64,000 bases of DNA, from contig NZ_WJXZ01000004.1 of NCBI RefSeq assembly GCF_009668025.1, forward strand, positions 124,001-188,000. The letters are read 5' to 3'. The position numbers and the translations under genes are program-made. Below are positions 45,695-54,974 of the stretch, piece after piece (within the stretch, counting starts at the first letter, position 1; each line of letters opens with the position of its first letter). Source of the DNA: Larkinella terrae. Lineage in GTDB: Bacteria > Bacteroidota > Bacteroidia > Cytophagales > Spirosomataceae. The notes under the pieces are model-generated. The model was not told the DNA's origin. It was given only the letters and a program-made list of their open reading frames with translations, and did not search any database.

Positions 45695-48600
45695 TTAGTA
45701 TGTGGTTATGTTTCCTCCACCCGAATAACTCCGCAAACTGCCGTCATACATGGCGTCGGCGGATACCGGACCGAGCGCAAACCGCCCTTTCGAGACCACA
45801 CGAACGAGGTAATAAAATGTTTTTTGGGTACTGCCAACCGATGTGAAAAAGTTGATCCGGTCGTCGCGAACATCGAAATGTTCAGGCGTCGAAGCGTCTT
45901 TGATCCAGGGCATTTCGCGGGGCTCGTTCAGGCGCGGGTTTTCGATCTCAAAACCGGCGGGCAGCATGTCGGTCACCACCACATTGTTAACAAGCGTGCC
46001 ATTGTCGCTGGCCAGTGAAATCCGGACGACCACCAGATCGTTCTGCCTGAACGACGACATTGGCGCGCCGTCTCGGTTCAGAAACTCCCGCCGAACCCGC
46101 AAACCGGCATCTTCTTCGGTGTAATTGCCCGTTGCGCTCAGCCCTTCCGTTTGGGAAAACCAGTACAGACTGCCGCTGCCCTGAGCCGCCAGCTTCAGTT
46201 TGCGGTTGGCAATCCCGTTCGTCAGGTTCAGCGTTTTTCCGGTGAACTCACCAACGGTTTTTCCATCCGCCGAAAGCGTGGCCGTCGCCGTTGAAGTCGC
46301 GGCTTTTTTGGCCATTTTTCCCAGCGCTAGCACCGCAAAAACCGATTCCTGCGTGTTCAGGTATGAACTGGTATTCAGTGCCTGCGACAATTGCCGGGCC
46401 AGCGTCGGAATCTGCAGATTATCCGGATCGGTTTCCAGCAAGGTGTTCAGAACCAGTGCCAGGTTGCGAATCGGCGACGCATAACTACCGCCCGACTGCC
46501 GCCGGTTAAGCGTATTGGTGAATTTTTTGGGTAACAGAGCCTCGTAACTGCGCGTGTCGCCGGTGAGGTAGAATGTGGCCGCCAGTAGATACCGGCTATC
46601 CGGCGTCAGCATGGTTTCGTTCGGACGCAGGGCTGCGGTTTTGTAGTAATTCATCGCCGGGCGATTCGGCTGGCCGCCCAACGCCAGCGCGTATAACCCG
46701 TACAGATTCTGCCGACTCACAATCTTCCGAACCGTGTTACCGGTTTCGCTGAACGTAATTTCGTCCTCCAGCGCGGGACTGCTCGTTCGGGTGTTCAGCC
46801 GGTCGAGGGCTTTGCTGTACACCGAAGGACTGATTTCAAAACCGGCGCGCCGGGCTTCGGTCAGGAAGTGAACGGCGTAGGCCGACGCCCAGCCGTCTTC
46901 GGTCGGCAAACCGGGCCACATGCTGAAACCGCCGTCGGCCAGTTGCATCGATTCCACACGCCGGATGGCTTCCTGAACGGTGTAGGTCGGATTCAGGTCG
47001 CTTTCGCCGGAACGGACAAAATACGTCCCCGGTTTTCCCATCGTTTTGAGCACTTCGGCAAAATACAACTGCGGAAACGCCTTGGAAATTGTCTGCTCCA
47101 TGCAACCGTACGGATACCCGAGCAGGTACGACAATTCTTTGCTCAACTGAATCATCGGCGACCGGCTGACGGTCAACTGGCTCCGCACCGTGCCGGGAAT
47201 GAATTGATTCGTCAGGTCGATGGTTTGGGATTGATTGGCGGCCAACACGCCCGATTGGGCGGTTTTCAGCAAAGACGTTACCGGACGAACCGTCAGGTCG
47301 ATGCTTTCGCTGAACGTTTCATTCAGGCCTTTCACCAAAACCGTGATGTTGCCCGTTCCAATGGCGGTTTTAGCTTTTACGCTAAACGTCGCGCGGGCTT
47401 CCTGCCCCGGCTGGATAGTCAGTTGCTGCGTGGCCGGGCCGTTCGCCAATAAAGCGCCAGTCAGTTTCAGCGAAGCCGAAACGTTTGCCGGTTTTTTGGT
47501 CGTGTTGCTGATCGTGACGGGCAGGCTCAGTTCATCGTCCGGACTCAAAAACCGGGAGGCTCCGGTGCTGATCACGAGCGGATCGGCCACTTTCATGTTT
47601 TTCGTCGCCGAACCGAACGACTTGTCCTTGTAGGCAACGGCCATCACGCGTAAATCGCCCGAAAACTGCGGAATAGCAATATCGAAACTGGCTTCTCCGC
47701 TGCCGTTGGCTTTCAGAACGCCACTCCACAAGGCCACTAATTTCACCCGCCCGTTGCTCAGCGGATTGATGCGTTTACCGAGATTATAACCATCACCGCC
47801 AAACGACGAGCTTCCAGAGATGGCTAATTCGGGAAACAGAAACGAATACAAATCGTGGCTATTGACTTCCAGCGCGCGTTTCTGGTAAAAATAACCGTGA
47901 ATATCGGGCGTCTGAAAGTTCTTCAGTTGCAGAATCCCCTCATCGACCACGGCCACGGTCAGCTCGGCATTTGGGCTGGTTTTCACCGAAATATGCTGCT
48001 TTGTTTTCGAGCGGGATTGCGTCGCCACCGCAATTTCGACCGGCAATTTCGTGTCCGGATCTTCGACCTGAACCGGCGCAAAACCGTGGGCGACCATCAG
48101 CGGCAGGTTTGACCCATCGATGGGCCGAATCAGTGTCGCCGTGACATAAACCGTCGGCAAGTGTTCTGCGGACAGATTGAATGTCAGTTCAGCGGCTTTC
48201 TGGTCGGTTTCCAGCACCTGCGTTTCCAGCACTTTGTTCCGTTCCAGCGTCACCAGCAGTTTGCCTTCAAATGGCGTCTTGAACAGCACTTTCGCTTTGT
48301 CGCCCACTTTATACTGTTCTTTATCAAACTCCATCAAGACCTGCCCTTCCGTGCTGACTTCGAACGACGAGCTTTGTGTGGTACCAAAACCGTAGGCGTA
48401 GTACGAAACCGCCGTGTAAGCCGCTGCCACCTCGCCGGATTTGCCCGTTCGCCGGATGCGCACTTCGTATTCCCCCGAAACCGTCGGCACGTAACTGAAT
48501 TTGGCCCGGCCGTCGGCGAACGTCAGGTTATTGGTGTAAACGACCTTTTCGCGTTTTTTCGAAACATACCGCAACTGTTCGTACTGTTTTTCGACAACCG

Positions 48601-51154
48601 TCTGGTATTCAAACCGGACCACTTCAGCCTGGGCCGTTGCCCCCTTTTGCAGATTGCCGTTGCGATCAACAGCCACGACTTCAACGGGCAGCGGAGCATT
48701 GGTACCGACGTACGAATCCGCCAGCCGAATGCCGTAAAACGTTTCCTGCGTAAACACATCCAGTTGCTTCAAGCGGTTGACGGGGCGGCTGTTTTCGTCG
48801 AAAATCGTGACGAACAATTTGCCTTCCAGAACCCCGATGTCGCGGTGGCTGGTCGAAATCGGAAACCGCTCGATGGCCTGTCCATTGCCGTCGGTGACAC
48901 CCTGCCGCAGATTCTTTTCGAAGGATGTATTGCTTTGGATCGCAAACGTGTAGTCCAGAAACTGTTTGGCCGTAAACGCCCGCTGTTTCAGTTGCAAATC
49001 CATTTCGTAAGTGCGCCCGGTGGCCGGAGGGCCGAACAGATTCGTTGCGGTCGCGGTCATCGTCACGGTTTCGCCGGTTCGGTAGGCATCGCGCTCGGTG
49101 CGGGCTTCCACCCGGATGCGGTCGGGAATGAATTCTTCGATGCTGATGTTCCGCGACGCCAGCAATACGTCGTTCGCATTGTAAATTTCCGTAATGTACG
49201 TTCCCGTAACGGCTGCCGGATCGATGGGCACGTCGGTGGCCACGGCGCCCTGTTCGTTGGTGGTCTGGCGCAATACGCGGTACTCTTTCCCGTTGGGCGA
49301 CAGGACTTTAATCTTCAGCGGAATCTCGCCGACGCTCTCCCAAACCGGGTTGCGGATGATCGTGTTGAAGTGAATCGTTTCGCCGGGGCGGTAAATGTTG
49401 CGGTCGCCGTAGACAAAAGCGTCAAAACCGGTCGGATTATCGCGTTTGCCTTCTACTTCAAAGCGCGAGGTTTCCACTTTCGCATCCTGCAACAGCAGGT
49501 AATTGAAATCGTCTTCGGTTTTGGCCAGCACCATTGCGAGTTTGGAACCGGGATTTTTCGAGATTATTTTTTCGAAATGCGCCACGCCCTTGCCATTGGT
49601 CTGCACCGTCGCAATGACCTGGTTATTGCTGCTAATCAGCGAGATATCGACGTTTGCCAGCGGCTCGGCGGTTTTGATGGAATTGGTAAACACCCAGACT
49701 TCGTCAGCACCCTGTTTGGTCATCAGACCGACATCCGACACCGAAATCAGTTTGGTCGCGCTCACATAGGCATCGTCTTTCGAACTGACCGTGACGAGGT
49801 AAATCCCGCGGGGCGGATTCGGAAGGGTGGTGGTTTGGTCGGGAAGTGACAGGTTCAGCGCGGAAACGCCTTTGGCTTTGGGCAAATTGGCGGTTTCGAC
49901 AGTTTTGTGGACGATGACATCGCTGTAGTTTTCCTGCTCGTCGCTGTAATAATAGTGCGTTCCCAGCGGTTTCCATTCGCCGTCGATTTCGCCGGATTCT
50001 TCGTAGCGTCCCGAACGGAGGTACTGCAAAATATTATTCTCGTAAATTTTCGCGATGGTTACGTCCACTTTCGGAACATTGACGATGTTGACGCCCACGT
50101 TTTTTGTCCCTTTCGACGAGAGATACACCGCCCGCTTGTTGACGAAGGAAATTCCGGCGGGCATTTTCCCGAAAAACACGTCTTTTGAAACCGCTTCGTC
50201 CAGTTTGGCACCCAGCACGCCCTTCATCTGGTCGGTGAGCGTCAGGACGTAGGTGTCGGTTTCGCTGAAATTACCCCGGATGATAAAACCGTTTTCGGTG
50301 GGTTCGGCGCGGGTTTCGGCTTCCGGCGCCAGCGTGTAATAGGTGCTCAACTGGCTGGCCTGCAACTCCTGCGTCGTGATGATCCGAATGACGCCTTCGT
50401 TATTCTCAAAACCGGTTTTAACATCCAACACATCAAGAGTGTACTGGGAAGGCAGCACGGTTTTTTGTTCAAAATCTTCTTTGGTGCTGAACGCCGTGTT
50501 CGGGACTTTCAGGCCTTTGCCGATCTGAATGGTCAGCGAAGTTTCGTTGCGGGCCGAGGGCGCGTTGGAAAGCACCACCGGAATCGTCTCATTGAGTGAG
50601 GTTTGCAACACCTGCGTCGTCAGCGCTTTATCGGTTTCGGCGTTGATTTTCAGCAATCCGGCGAGTTCGGCTCCGCTCACGGGATAGTTAAAATTCAGTT
50701 TTGCTTTGGCCACCGGGCGACCGGTTTCTCCGCGCGTCCACCAGAATTCGGTGTCGTTCAGTTGAAGATACGGCGTATGAAAAGCAATGGTTTCGTTATC
50801 CAGCGACAACTGTTCATCCTTCTGCTGGCGTACCAGAGTGTTGTTGAGTTCGGCTTTATATTCCGTGGCCGGTTTGAAGGCCACCGCTGGGGAAAAAACC
50901 AGTTCGTTGGGTGCGGTCCACCGGAAATTACCCGCTACCGCCGGTTCAAAAACTACATATTGCGTTGAATCCCATTCGTTTAGCCGCCCTTCTGGCACCA
51001 GATCCTTGCTGAACGTAAACACCAGATTCTGGTTCCGGGCGACTTCCTCTCCGAAGTTTTGGTTGATCAGCCGGACCGAATTGCTAAGGTGTGAACAGGT
51101 GGTGAGGAGAAAGAGAGCAGCTACGGCTGCCAACGGACGCAGAAACGTCTTCAT
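45695..51154 (-). CDS. Bacterial alpha-2-macroglobulin, lipoprotein with thioester
   Basis: 1819 residues, the largest gene here. The N-terminus has a lipoprotein signal (AALFLLTTC, lipobox Cys at about 20). Multiple macroglobulin beta-sandwich domains follow, e.g. the MG2-type RPGETIHFNTIIRNPVWES near residue 590. The thioester motif is intact: CMEQ with Cys1351 and Gln1354 in YPYGCMEQTIS. The last 400 residues form the thioester and receptor-like domains. Such proteins trap attacking proteases, anchored in the periplasm. The usual partner penicillin-binding protein 1C is not adjacent. Convergent with nothing; the upstream side faces the kinase islet. Confidence 0.9.
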   Translation of the reverse strand: MKTFLRPLAAVAALFLLTTCSHLSNSVRLINQNFGEEVARNQNLVFTFSKDLVPEGRLNEWDSTQYVVFEPAVAGNFRWTAPNELVFSPAVAFKPATEYKAELNNTLVRQQKDEQLSLDNETIAFHTPYLQLNDTEFWWTRGETGRPVAKAKLNFNYPVSGAELAGLLKINAETDKALTTQVLQTSLNETIPVVLSNAPSARNETSLTIQIGKGLKVPNTAFSTKEDFEQKTVLPSQYTLDVLDVKTGFENNEGVIRIITTQELQASQLSTYYTLAPEAETRAEPTENGFIIRGNFSETDTYVLTLTDQMKGVLGAKLDEAVSKDVFFGKMPAGISFVNKRAVYLSSKGTKNVGVNIVNVPKVDVTIAKIYENNILQYLRSGRYEESGEIDGEWKPLGTHYYYSDEQENYSDVIVHKTVETANLPKAKGVSALNLSLPDQTTTLPNPPRGIYLVTVSSKDDAYVSATKLISVSDVGLMTKQGADEVWVFTNSIKTAEPLANVDISLISSNNQVIATVQTNGKGVAHFEKIISKNPGSKLAMVLAKTEDDFNYLLLQDAKVETSRFEVEGKRDNPTGFDAFVYGDRNIYRPGETIHFNTIIRNPVWESVGEIPLKIKVLSPNGKEYRVLRQTTNEQGAVATDVPIDPAAVTGTYITEIYNANDVLLASRNISIEEFIPDRIRVEARTERDAYRTGETVTMTATATNLFGPPATGRTYEMDLQLKQRAFTAKQFLDYTFAIQSNTSFEKNLRQGVTDGNGQAIERFPISTSHRDIGVLEGKLFVTIFDENSRPVNRLKQLDVFTQETFYGIRLADSYVGTNAPLPVEVVAVDRNGNLQKGATAQAEVVRFEYQTVVEKQYEQLRYVSKKREKVVYTNNLTFADGRAKFSYVPTVSGEYEVRIRRTGKSGEVAAAYTAVSYYAYGFGTTQSSSFEVSTEGQVLMEFDKEQYKVGDKAKVLFKTPFEGKLLVTLERNKVLETQVLETDQKAAELTFNLSAEHLPTVYVTATLIRPIDGSNLPLMVAHGFAPVQVEDPDTKLPVEIAVATQSRSKTKQHISVKTSPNAELTVAVVDEGILQLKNFQTPDIHGYFYQKRALEVNSHDLYSFLFPELAISGSSSFGGDGYNLGKRINPLSNGRVKLVALWSGVLKANGSGEASFDIAIPQFSGDLRVMAVAYKDKSFGSATKNMKVADPLVISTGASRFLSPDDELSLPVTISNTTKKPANVSASLKLTGALLANGPATQQLTIQPGQEARATFSVKAKTAIGTGNITVLVKGLNETFSESIDLTVRPVTSLLKTAQSGVLAANQSQTIDLTNQFIPGTVRSQLTVSRSPMIQLSKELSYLLGYPYGCMEQTISKAFPQLYFAEVLKTMGKPGTYFVRSGESDLNPTYTVQEAIRRVESMQLADGGFSMWPGLPTEDGWASAYAVHFLTEARRAGFEISPSVYSKALDRLNTRTSSPALEDEITFSETGNTVRKIVSRQNLYGLYALALGGQPNRPAMNYYKTAALRPNETMLTPDSRYLLAATFYLTGDTRSYEALLPKKFTNTLNRRQSGGSYASPIRNLALVLNTLLETDPDNLQIPTLARQLSQALNTSSYLNTQESVFAVLALGKMAKKAATSTATATLSADGKTVGEFTGKTLNLTNGIANRKLKLAAQGSGSLYWFSQTEGLSATGNYTEEDAGLRVRREFLNRDGAPMSSFRQNDLVVVRISLASDNGTLVNNVVVTDMLPAGFEIENPRLNEPREMPWIKDASTPEHFDVRDDRINFFTSVGSTQKTFYYLVRVVSKGRFALGPVSADAMYDGSLRSYSGGGNITTY

Positions 51155-51322
51155 GGTTTGGGAAGTGTTGCGGTAAAGAACGGCGTAAGGTCTTAAAAAT
51201 AGTTGGAATTTTGTAAGCAGAATGAATAAATGGCCGGTTCGGATTGATAATCACCGTGATTGGTGTAATTATGAGTATTGAAAAAGACAAAGAGATTGAC
51301 GAACTTGCTATCAGGCAACCGA

Positions 51323-51994
51323 ATGAATTATGAAAGAAAATACCGACCTGAACGATTACCACAAGCAGCAGAGCGCTCGATTGAGCAAGAAAATCTCCAC
51401 GCAGCCCTTGATGTCGTCAGAAGAATTCACCGAACAAGTCCAGCGATTGAGCAAGCAGAGCCAACGAGCAAAGACGAACGTTGGGCAGTCAGCCAACTAA
51501 TTCGTCCAATTGAGACTGAAACATTGCGTATTTGGGCAATTAAAGATGGTTACTTACTGGACGAGGGAGAATTTACTCGTAAATGGAAAGATGGAGGAGA
51601 AATAGAAGGAGGAGAGCATCAAGTTTACGCAGAAAAAGGGCTCGTTTATAAACGAAATAATCTTCTTTATCACACTAGCTGGTTGGAATACTTTCATCGG
51701 CTCGTTTTACACAATTGGTTATTTCGGGAAACAGCCGTTCGGTTTGAAGGTTTAATGGAAGTTAATACTGAACTTCAGCCCGTAATTTCACAAAAAGCAA
51801 TAACCGCAGTCCGTGGAGCAACCCGTCTGGAAGTAGAATTCGAGATGAATAAAAGAGGGTTTAAACGGGTCAAACAGGACAACTACATTCATTTGAATTT
51901 GCAGATTTTGGTTGAGGATCTACACGATGAAAATGTATTGGTTGATAGTGATGGTGATTTGCTAATTTTTGACCCAGTTATCTATCTGACGTAG
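51323..51994 (+). CDS. Polyvalent-type protein kinase-like protein
   Basis: Frame open from 51278 or ATG 51323; 223 residues with the latter. The conserved part begins near 51500: LRIWAIKDGYLLDEGEFTR, GGEHQVYAEKGLVYKRNN (ATP-binding-like), YHTSWLEYFHRLVLHNWLF, then LEDLHDENVLVDSDGDLLIFDPVIYL. The last motif resembles the catalytic loop and DFG of kinases, and the whole matches the putative polyvalent kinase domain found in mobile elements. The N-terminal 60 residues share DNA with the small ORF in another frame, so the true start may be near 51500 (an ATT overlapping TAA) or TTG 51524. Region is A+T-rich, suggesting transfer. Confidence 0.65.
   Translation: MNYERKYRPERLPQAAERSIEQENLHAALDVVRRIHRTSPAIEQAEPTSKDERWAVSQLIRPIETETLRIWAIKDGYLLDEGEFTRKWKDGGEIEGGEHQVYAEKGLVYKRNNLLYHTSWLEYFHRLVLHNWLFRETAVRFEGLMEVNTELQPVISQKAITAVRGATRLEVEFEMNKRGFKRVKQDNYIHLNLQILVEDLHDENVLVDSDGDLLIFDPVIYLT
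51330..51500 (+). CDS. Small hydrophilic ORF overlapping the kinase frame
   Basis: 56 residues from ATG 51330 (MKENTDLNDYHKQQSARLSK... to QSAN). It is preceded by a 20-residue ORF (51271-51333, MSIEKDKEIDELAIRQPNEL) whose stop overlaps this start as ATGA. The sequence looks like a genuine helical protein, and its TAA ends exactly where the conserved part of the kinase begins in another frame. Family unknown. Confidence 0.45.
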   Translation: MKENTDLNDYHKQQSARLSKKISTQPLMSSEEFTEQVQRLSKQSQRAKTNVGQSAN

Positions 51995-52003
51995 CTTTGA
52001 ATC

Positions 52004-52048
52004 AAAACAATAAAGCCGACAGCAAACCCGCGTCGGCTTTATTGTTTT
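52004..52048. terminator. Terminator after the kinase-like gene
   Basis: AAAACAATAAAGCCGAC (52004-52020) and its perfect 17-bp complement (52032-52048) form a strong hairpin ending in ATTGTTTT. Its left arm sequence recurs before the hairpin at 52793. Confidence 0.9.
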
Positions 52049-52230
52049 GCTGTTTACGTGCAAAAAGGAATTGTTCGGTTCAGCTATTCTCTTAAACCGT
52101 TAGCTTGAGCGGTCGGTATCAACCACAAAAATGAGATGGTTTATCGGCCCGCACATTGGTCTCAATCGCCCGCAGAAACATAATGCGTATACAAGCGGTT
52201 GTTAGCACTCATCCTTTTCTCAACGTAATC

Positions 52231-52755
52231 ATGCAAGATCCCAGACACGACGAAGACGGACATATTCAAAATCTGAGCGGGGCCGAAGCCCTCGAAAAAT
52301 TAAAAGAGCTTGCCGATGGCACGTGCATGTTCACTACGTTTACGACCAGCCGCCCGGCCCCCAGCCGACCTATGGCGTTGCAGGGCGTAGACGACGCTGG
52401 AGTGCTCTATTTTTTAAGCGCGGCATCGTCGAATAAAAACAAAGAGGTGGAGGCCGATCCCGCCGTGCAGCTTTTCTTTTGCAAGGAAGGCTCTTCGGAA
52501 TTCCTAAGTTTGTATGGCTCCGCGACCATCTCGCGGGATCGGGCAAAAATTGAAGCGTATTGGACTCCGTTTGCCAAAGCCTGGTTTCAGGGTGGCAAAG
52601 ATGACCCGGATCTGACCGTGATCAGCGTGAAGCCCGAGAATTGCCGGTATTGGGATACCAAAAACAACCGCGCGGTGGCCCTCATCAAGATTGCCGCTTC
52701 ACTGGTGACGGGTAAAACGATGGACGACGGCGTGGAAGGTGAGCTAACGGTATAA
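52231..52755 (+). CDS. Pyridoxamine-phosphate-oxidase-like FMN-binding protein
   Basis: 174 residues from ATG 52231; longer in-frame starts upstream are unsupported. The split-barrel fold shows CMFTTFTTSRPAPSRPMALQ, VLYFLSAASSNKNKEVEADP, QLFFCKEGSSEFLSLYGSA and WFQGGKDDPDLTVISV, matching the general stress protein 26 group rather than true PdxH. It probably binds FMN or F420-like cofactors; the reaction is unknown. Confidence 0.88.
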   Translation: MQDPRHDEDGHIQNLSGAEALEKLKELADGTCMFTTFTTSRPAPSRPMALQGVDDAGVLYFLSAASSNKNKEVEADPAVQLFFCKEGSSEFLSLYGSATISRDRAKIEAYWTPFAKAWFQGGKDDPDLTVISVKPENCRYWDTKNNRAVALIKIAASLVTGKTMDDGVEGELTV

Positions 52756-52792
52756 TTTCCGACTGCTTTTCGCGTTCTGAAATCAAACAATA

Positions 52793-52819
52793 AAGCCGAC
52801 CGCGAATCGCAGTCGGCTT
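52793..52819 (+). terminator. Hairpin after the FMN-binding gene
   Basis: AAGCCGAC (52793-52800) pairs with GTCGGCTT (52812-52819). The preceding ATCAAACAATAAAGCCGAC nearly repeats the left arm at 52004, so the two terminators appear related. Confidence 0.65.
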
Positions 52820-52856
52820 ATACAGTTTTGGTTTTTAGTTTAGAAGTTAATCGTTC

Positions 52857-52886
52857 GGCCGACCGGTTTTCAGAAACCGGTCGGCC
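52857..52886 (-). terminator. 13-bp hairpin after acyl-CoA dehydrogenase
   Basis: GGCCGACCGGTTT (52857-52869) and AAACCGGTCGGCC (52874-52886) pair perfectly around a 4-nt loop just past the acyl-CoA dehydrogenase stop. There is no clear T tract on the minus strand, so it may stabilise a 3' end rather than terminate. Confidence 0.6.
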
Positions 52887-52894
52887 TGCATTTC

Positions 52895-54709
52895 TTAAAA
52901 AATATATTTGTTCTCCGCAATCATCGCGTCGGCAATCCGACGGCGGGTGTCTTTCAGATTCAGGGGGTCAATTTTCGTAAAACGTTTCAGACCCATCAGC
53001 ATCACGCGCATTTCGTCACTCTCGGCAAACGACAGGATGGCCGACCGGCCCGCGTTGTTGATTTTCTCGACGGCTTCGTGTAAATACACCAGCGCCAGGT
53101 CTTTTTGCAACGTCATGGCCGATTCACCCTTGCTGGCGATTTGTTTCTCAACCCGCAGCAACACCGACTCCGCAACGTAAACTTCGATCATCATATCGGC
53201 CAGATTCATCAGAATTTCCTGCTCGTCCGACAGTTTCATCATCAGTTTCTGAACGGCGGCACCAGCCACCATCAGAATGGCTTTTTTGAGGTTACGCAAC
53301 ACTTTTTTCTCAGCTGCGAACAGCACTTCCTCCTCTTCGGTGCTGAAATCGGGAATCGACATAATTTCTTTGGAAACCGCCATTGCCGGGCCCATCAGAT
53401 CGAGCTCGCCCTTCATCGTGCGTTTCAGAATCATATCAACCGTCAGCATCCGGTTAATCTCGTTCGTGCCTTCGAAAATCCGGTTGATGCGGGCGTCGCG
53501 GTAGGCGCGGTCCATCGGCGCGTCGGCCGAATAGCCCATGCCGCCGTAAACCTGAACACCCTCGTCGACGACGTAATTCAGCACTTCCGAACCGTGAACT
53601 TTCATCATGGCGCATTCGATGGCGAACTGCTCCAGTGCTTTCAGTTTGGCGTCGGCATCGCTCGTGCCGCTGGCTTTCAGGCTTTCGATCAGATCGTCGA
53701 TGTTTTGCCCGGCGCGGTAACAGGCGGTTTCGCAGGCATACACTTTGACGGCCATTTCGGCGAGTTTGTGCTTGATAGCCCCAAAACTGGAAATCAGCGT
53801 GCCAAACTGTTTGCGTTCGTTCGCGTACCGAATGGCGTTGTTGATCACTTCTTTGGCCCCGCCAACGGCGGCAACGCCCAGTTTAATCCGGCCAACATTG
53901 AGAATGTTGACGGCGATTTTGAAACCATTGCCCCGCGTCGAAAGCAGATTTTCGACCGGAACCTGACAATCGTTGAAGAAAATCTGGCGCGTGTCGGAGC
54001 CTTTAATCCCCATTTTGTGTTCCGGCTCGTTCATCGTAATTCCGCCGAAACTCTTTTCAACCAGAAATGCACTCAGATTTTTATCGACCTGCCCGGAACC
54101 GTCGTCAATTTTAGCAAAAACAATATACAGATCGGCAAAACCGCCGTTCGTAATCCACATTTTCTGGCCATTGATGACGTAATGCTTGCCATCTTCCGAC
54201 AATTTCGCTTTTGTCTTACCCGAATTAGCATCCGAGCCCGAATCCGGTTCGGTCAGGCAATAAGCGGCTTTCCACTCGCCGGTAGCCAGTTTGGGCAGGT
54301 ATTTGGCCTTTTGCTCCTCATTGCCGTAATAAACAATCGGCAGCGTTCCGATTCCGGTATGGGCCGAAAGCGCCACCGAGAACGAATGCCCGGCGCCGGT
54401 TACTTCCGTTACCAGCATTGAGGTGTTGAAACTCATCCCAAAACCGCCGTATTCTTCCGGTACTGAAGTGCCGAGCAAACCCAGTTCACCGGCTTTATCC
54501 ATCAGCGACGCAATCAGTTCCGGTGATTTGGCCTGGTCGATTTCGTCCAGCCGGGGCCAGATTTCGCGCTCCAGAAACTCGCGGCACGTCGCGGCAATCA
54601 TCTGTTGTTCTTCCGAAAACTCCTCCGGAATAAATACCTGCGACGCATCGGTTTCCTTGATCAGAAACTCTCCGCCTTTAATCGATGCTTTATGGTCTGT
54701 GGCAATCAT
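52895..54709 (-). CDS. Acyl-CoA dehydrogenase (fatty-acid beta-oxidation)
   Basis: 604 residues from ATG 54709; the conserved KGGEFLIKETDASQVFIPEEF follows at once. Domains: helical N-domain (EEYGGFGMSFNTSMLVTE), beta domain (AYCLTEPDSGSDA, MWITNGGFADLYIVF), C-terminal helical domain with VYGGMGYSADAPMDRAYRD and FEGTNEINRML carrying the catalytic glutamate region, then an extra C-terminal domain typical of the long VLCAD-like group. Oxidises acyl-CoA to enoyl-CoA with FAD, passing electrons to ETF. The MarR-type palindrome in its promoter ties it to the FadB and thiolase genes. Confidence 0.93.
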   Translation of the reverse strand: MIATDHKASIKGGEFLIKETDASQVFIPEEFSEEQQMIAATCREFLEREIWPRLDEIDQAKSPELIASLMDKAGELGLLGTSVPEEYGGFGMSFNTSMLVTEVTGAGHSFSVALSAHTGIGTLPIVYYGNEEQKAKYLPKLATGEWKAAYCLTEPDSGSDANSGKTKAKLSEDGKHYVINGQKMWITNGGFADLYIVFAKIDDGSGQVDKNLSAFLVEKSFGGITMNEPEHKMGIKGSDTRQIFFNDCQVPVENLLSTRGNGFKIAVNILNVGRIKLGVAAVGGAKEVINNAIRYANERKQFGTLISSFGAIKHKLAEMAVKVYACETACYRAGQNIDDLIESLKASGTSDADAKLKALEQFAIECAMMKVHGSEVLNYVVDEGVQVYGGMGYSADAPMDRAYRDARINRIFEGTNEINRMLTVDMILKRTMKGELDLMGPAMAVSKEIMSIPDFSTEEEEVLFAAEKKVLRNLKKAILMVAGAAVQKLMMKLSDEQEILMNLADMMIEVYVAESVLLRVEKQIASKGESAMTLQKDLALVYLHEAVEKINNAGRSAILSFAESDEMRVMLMGLKRFTKIDPLNLKDTRRRIADAMIAENKYIF

Positions 54710-54762
54710 GACGTATAGGTCGATAGGTTGTAGGAGAGGCATGCGAACACACCTTTAGAATA

Positions 54763-54799
54763 CAAATGTAGAAAAAGTAAAAATAGTATGCAAGCATAC
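54763..54799 (-). promoter_or_regulatory. Acyl-CoA dehydrogenase promoter with MarR-type operator
   Basis: On the minus strand TACATTTG (54770-54763) fits TAnnTTTG. GTATGC-AA-GCATAC, a perfect palindrome, lies at 54786-54799, where the -33 box would be. The same TATGC-AA-GCATA core stands in the marR promoter at 62280. Confidence 0.7.
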
Positions 54800-54836
54800 G
54801 AAAAATTGTAGAATAGCATTTCTTTATCCGATTAAA

Positions 54837-54888
54837 CGGATTACGAAAGCCGGGATAGTTGCTTTAATTAACCGGTTTCCGTAATCCG
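54837..54888. repeat. Inverted repeat CGGATTACG/CGTAATCCG
   Basis: Arms 54837-54853 and 54872-54888 match at 15 of 17 positions. It lies between the divergent acyl-CoA dehydrogenase and LysM genes, and its GGATTACG part also begins the 61663 repeat. Confidence 0.6.
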
Positions 54889-54974
54889 GTATCTATAAGG
54901 TATAAATTAATTTTTTTGTTGGTTGTACATATATTATTTTAGTATATCTTTCGTCTGCGATATGATTTGTAGTT

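Noticed and set aside
48161-49849. 562-codon open frame on the plus strand
   Set aside because: It lies wholly opposite the alpha-2-macroglobulin gene, lacks any family motif and has the composition of an antisense frame in GC-rich coding DNA.
53105-54421. 438-codon plus-strand frame opposite acyl-CoA dehydrogenase
   Set aside because: Same reason: His/Phe/Arg-rich shadow of conserved codons.
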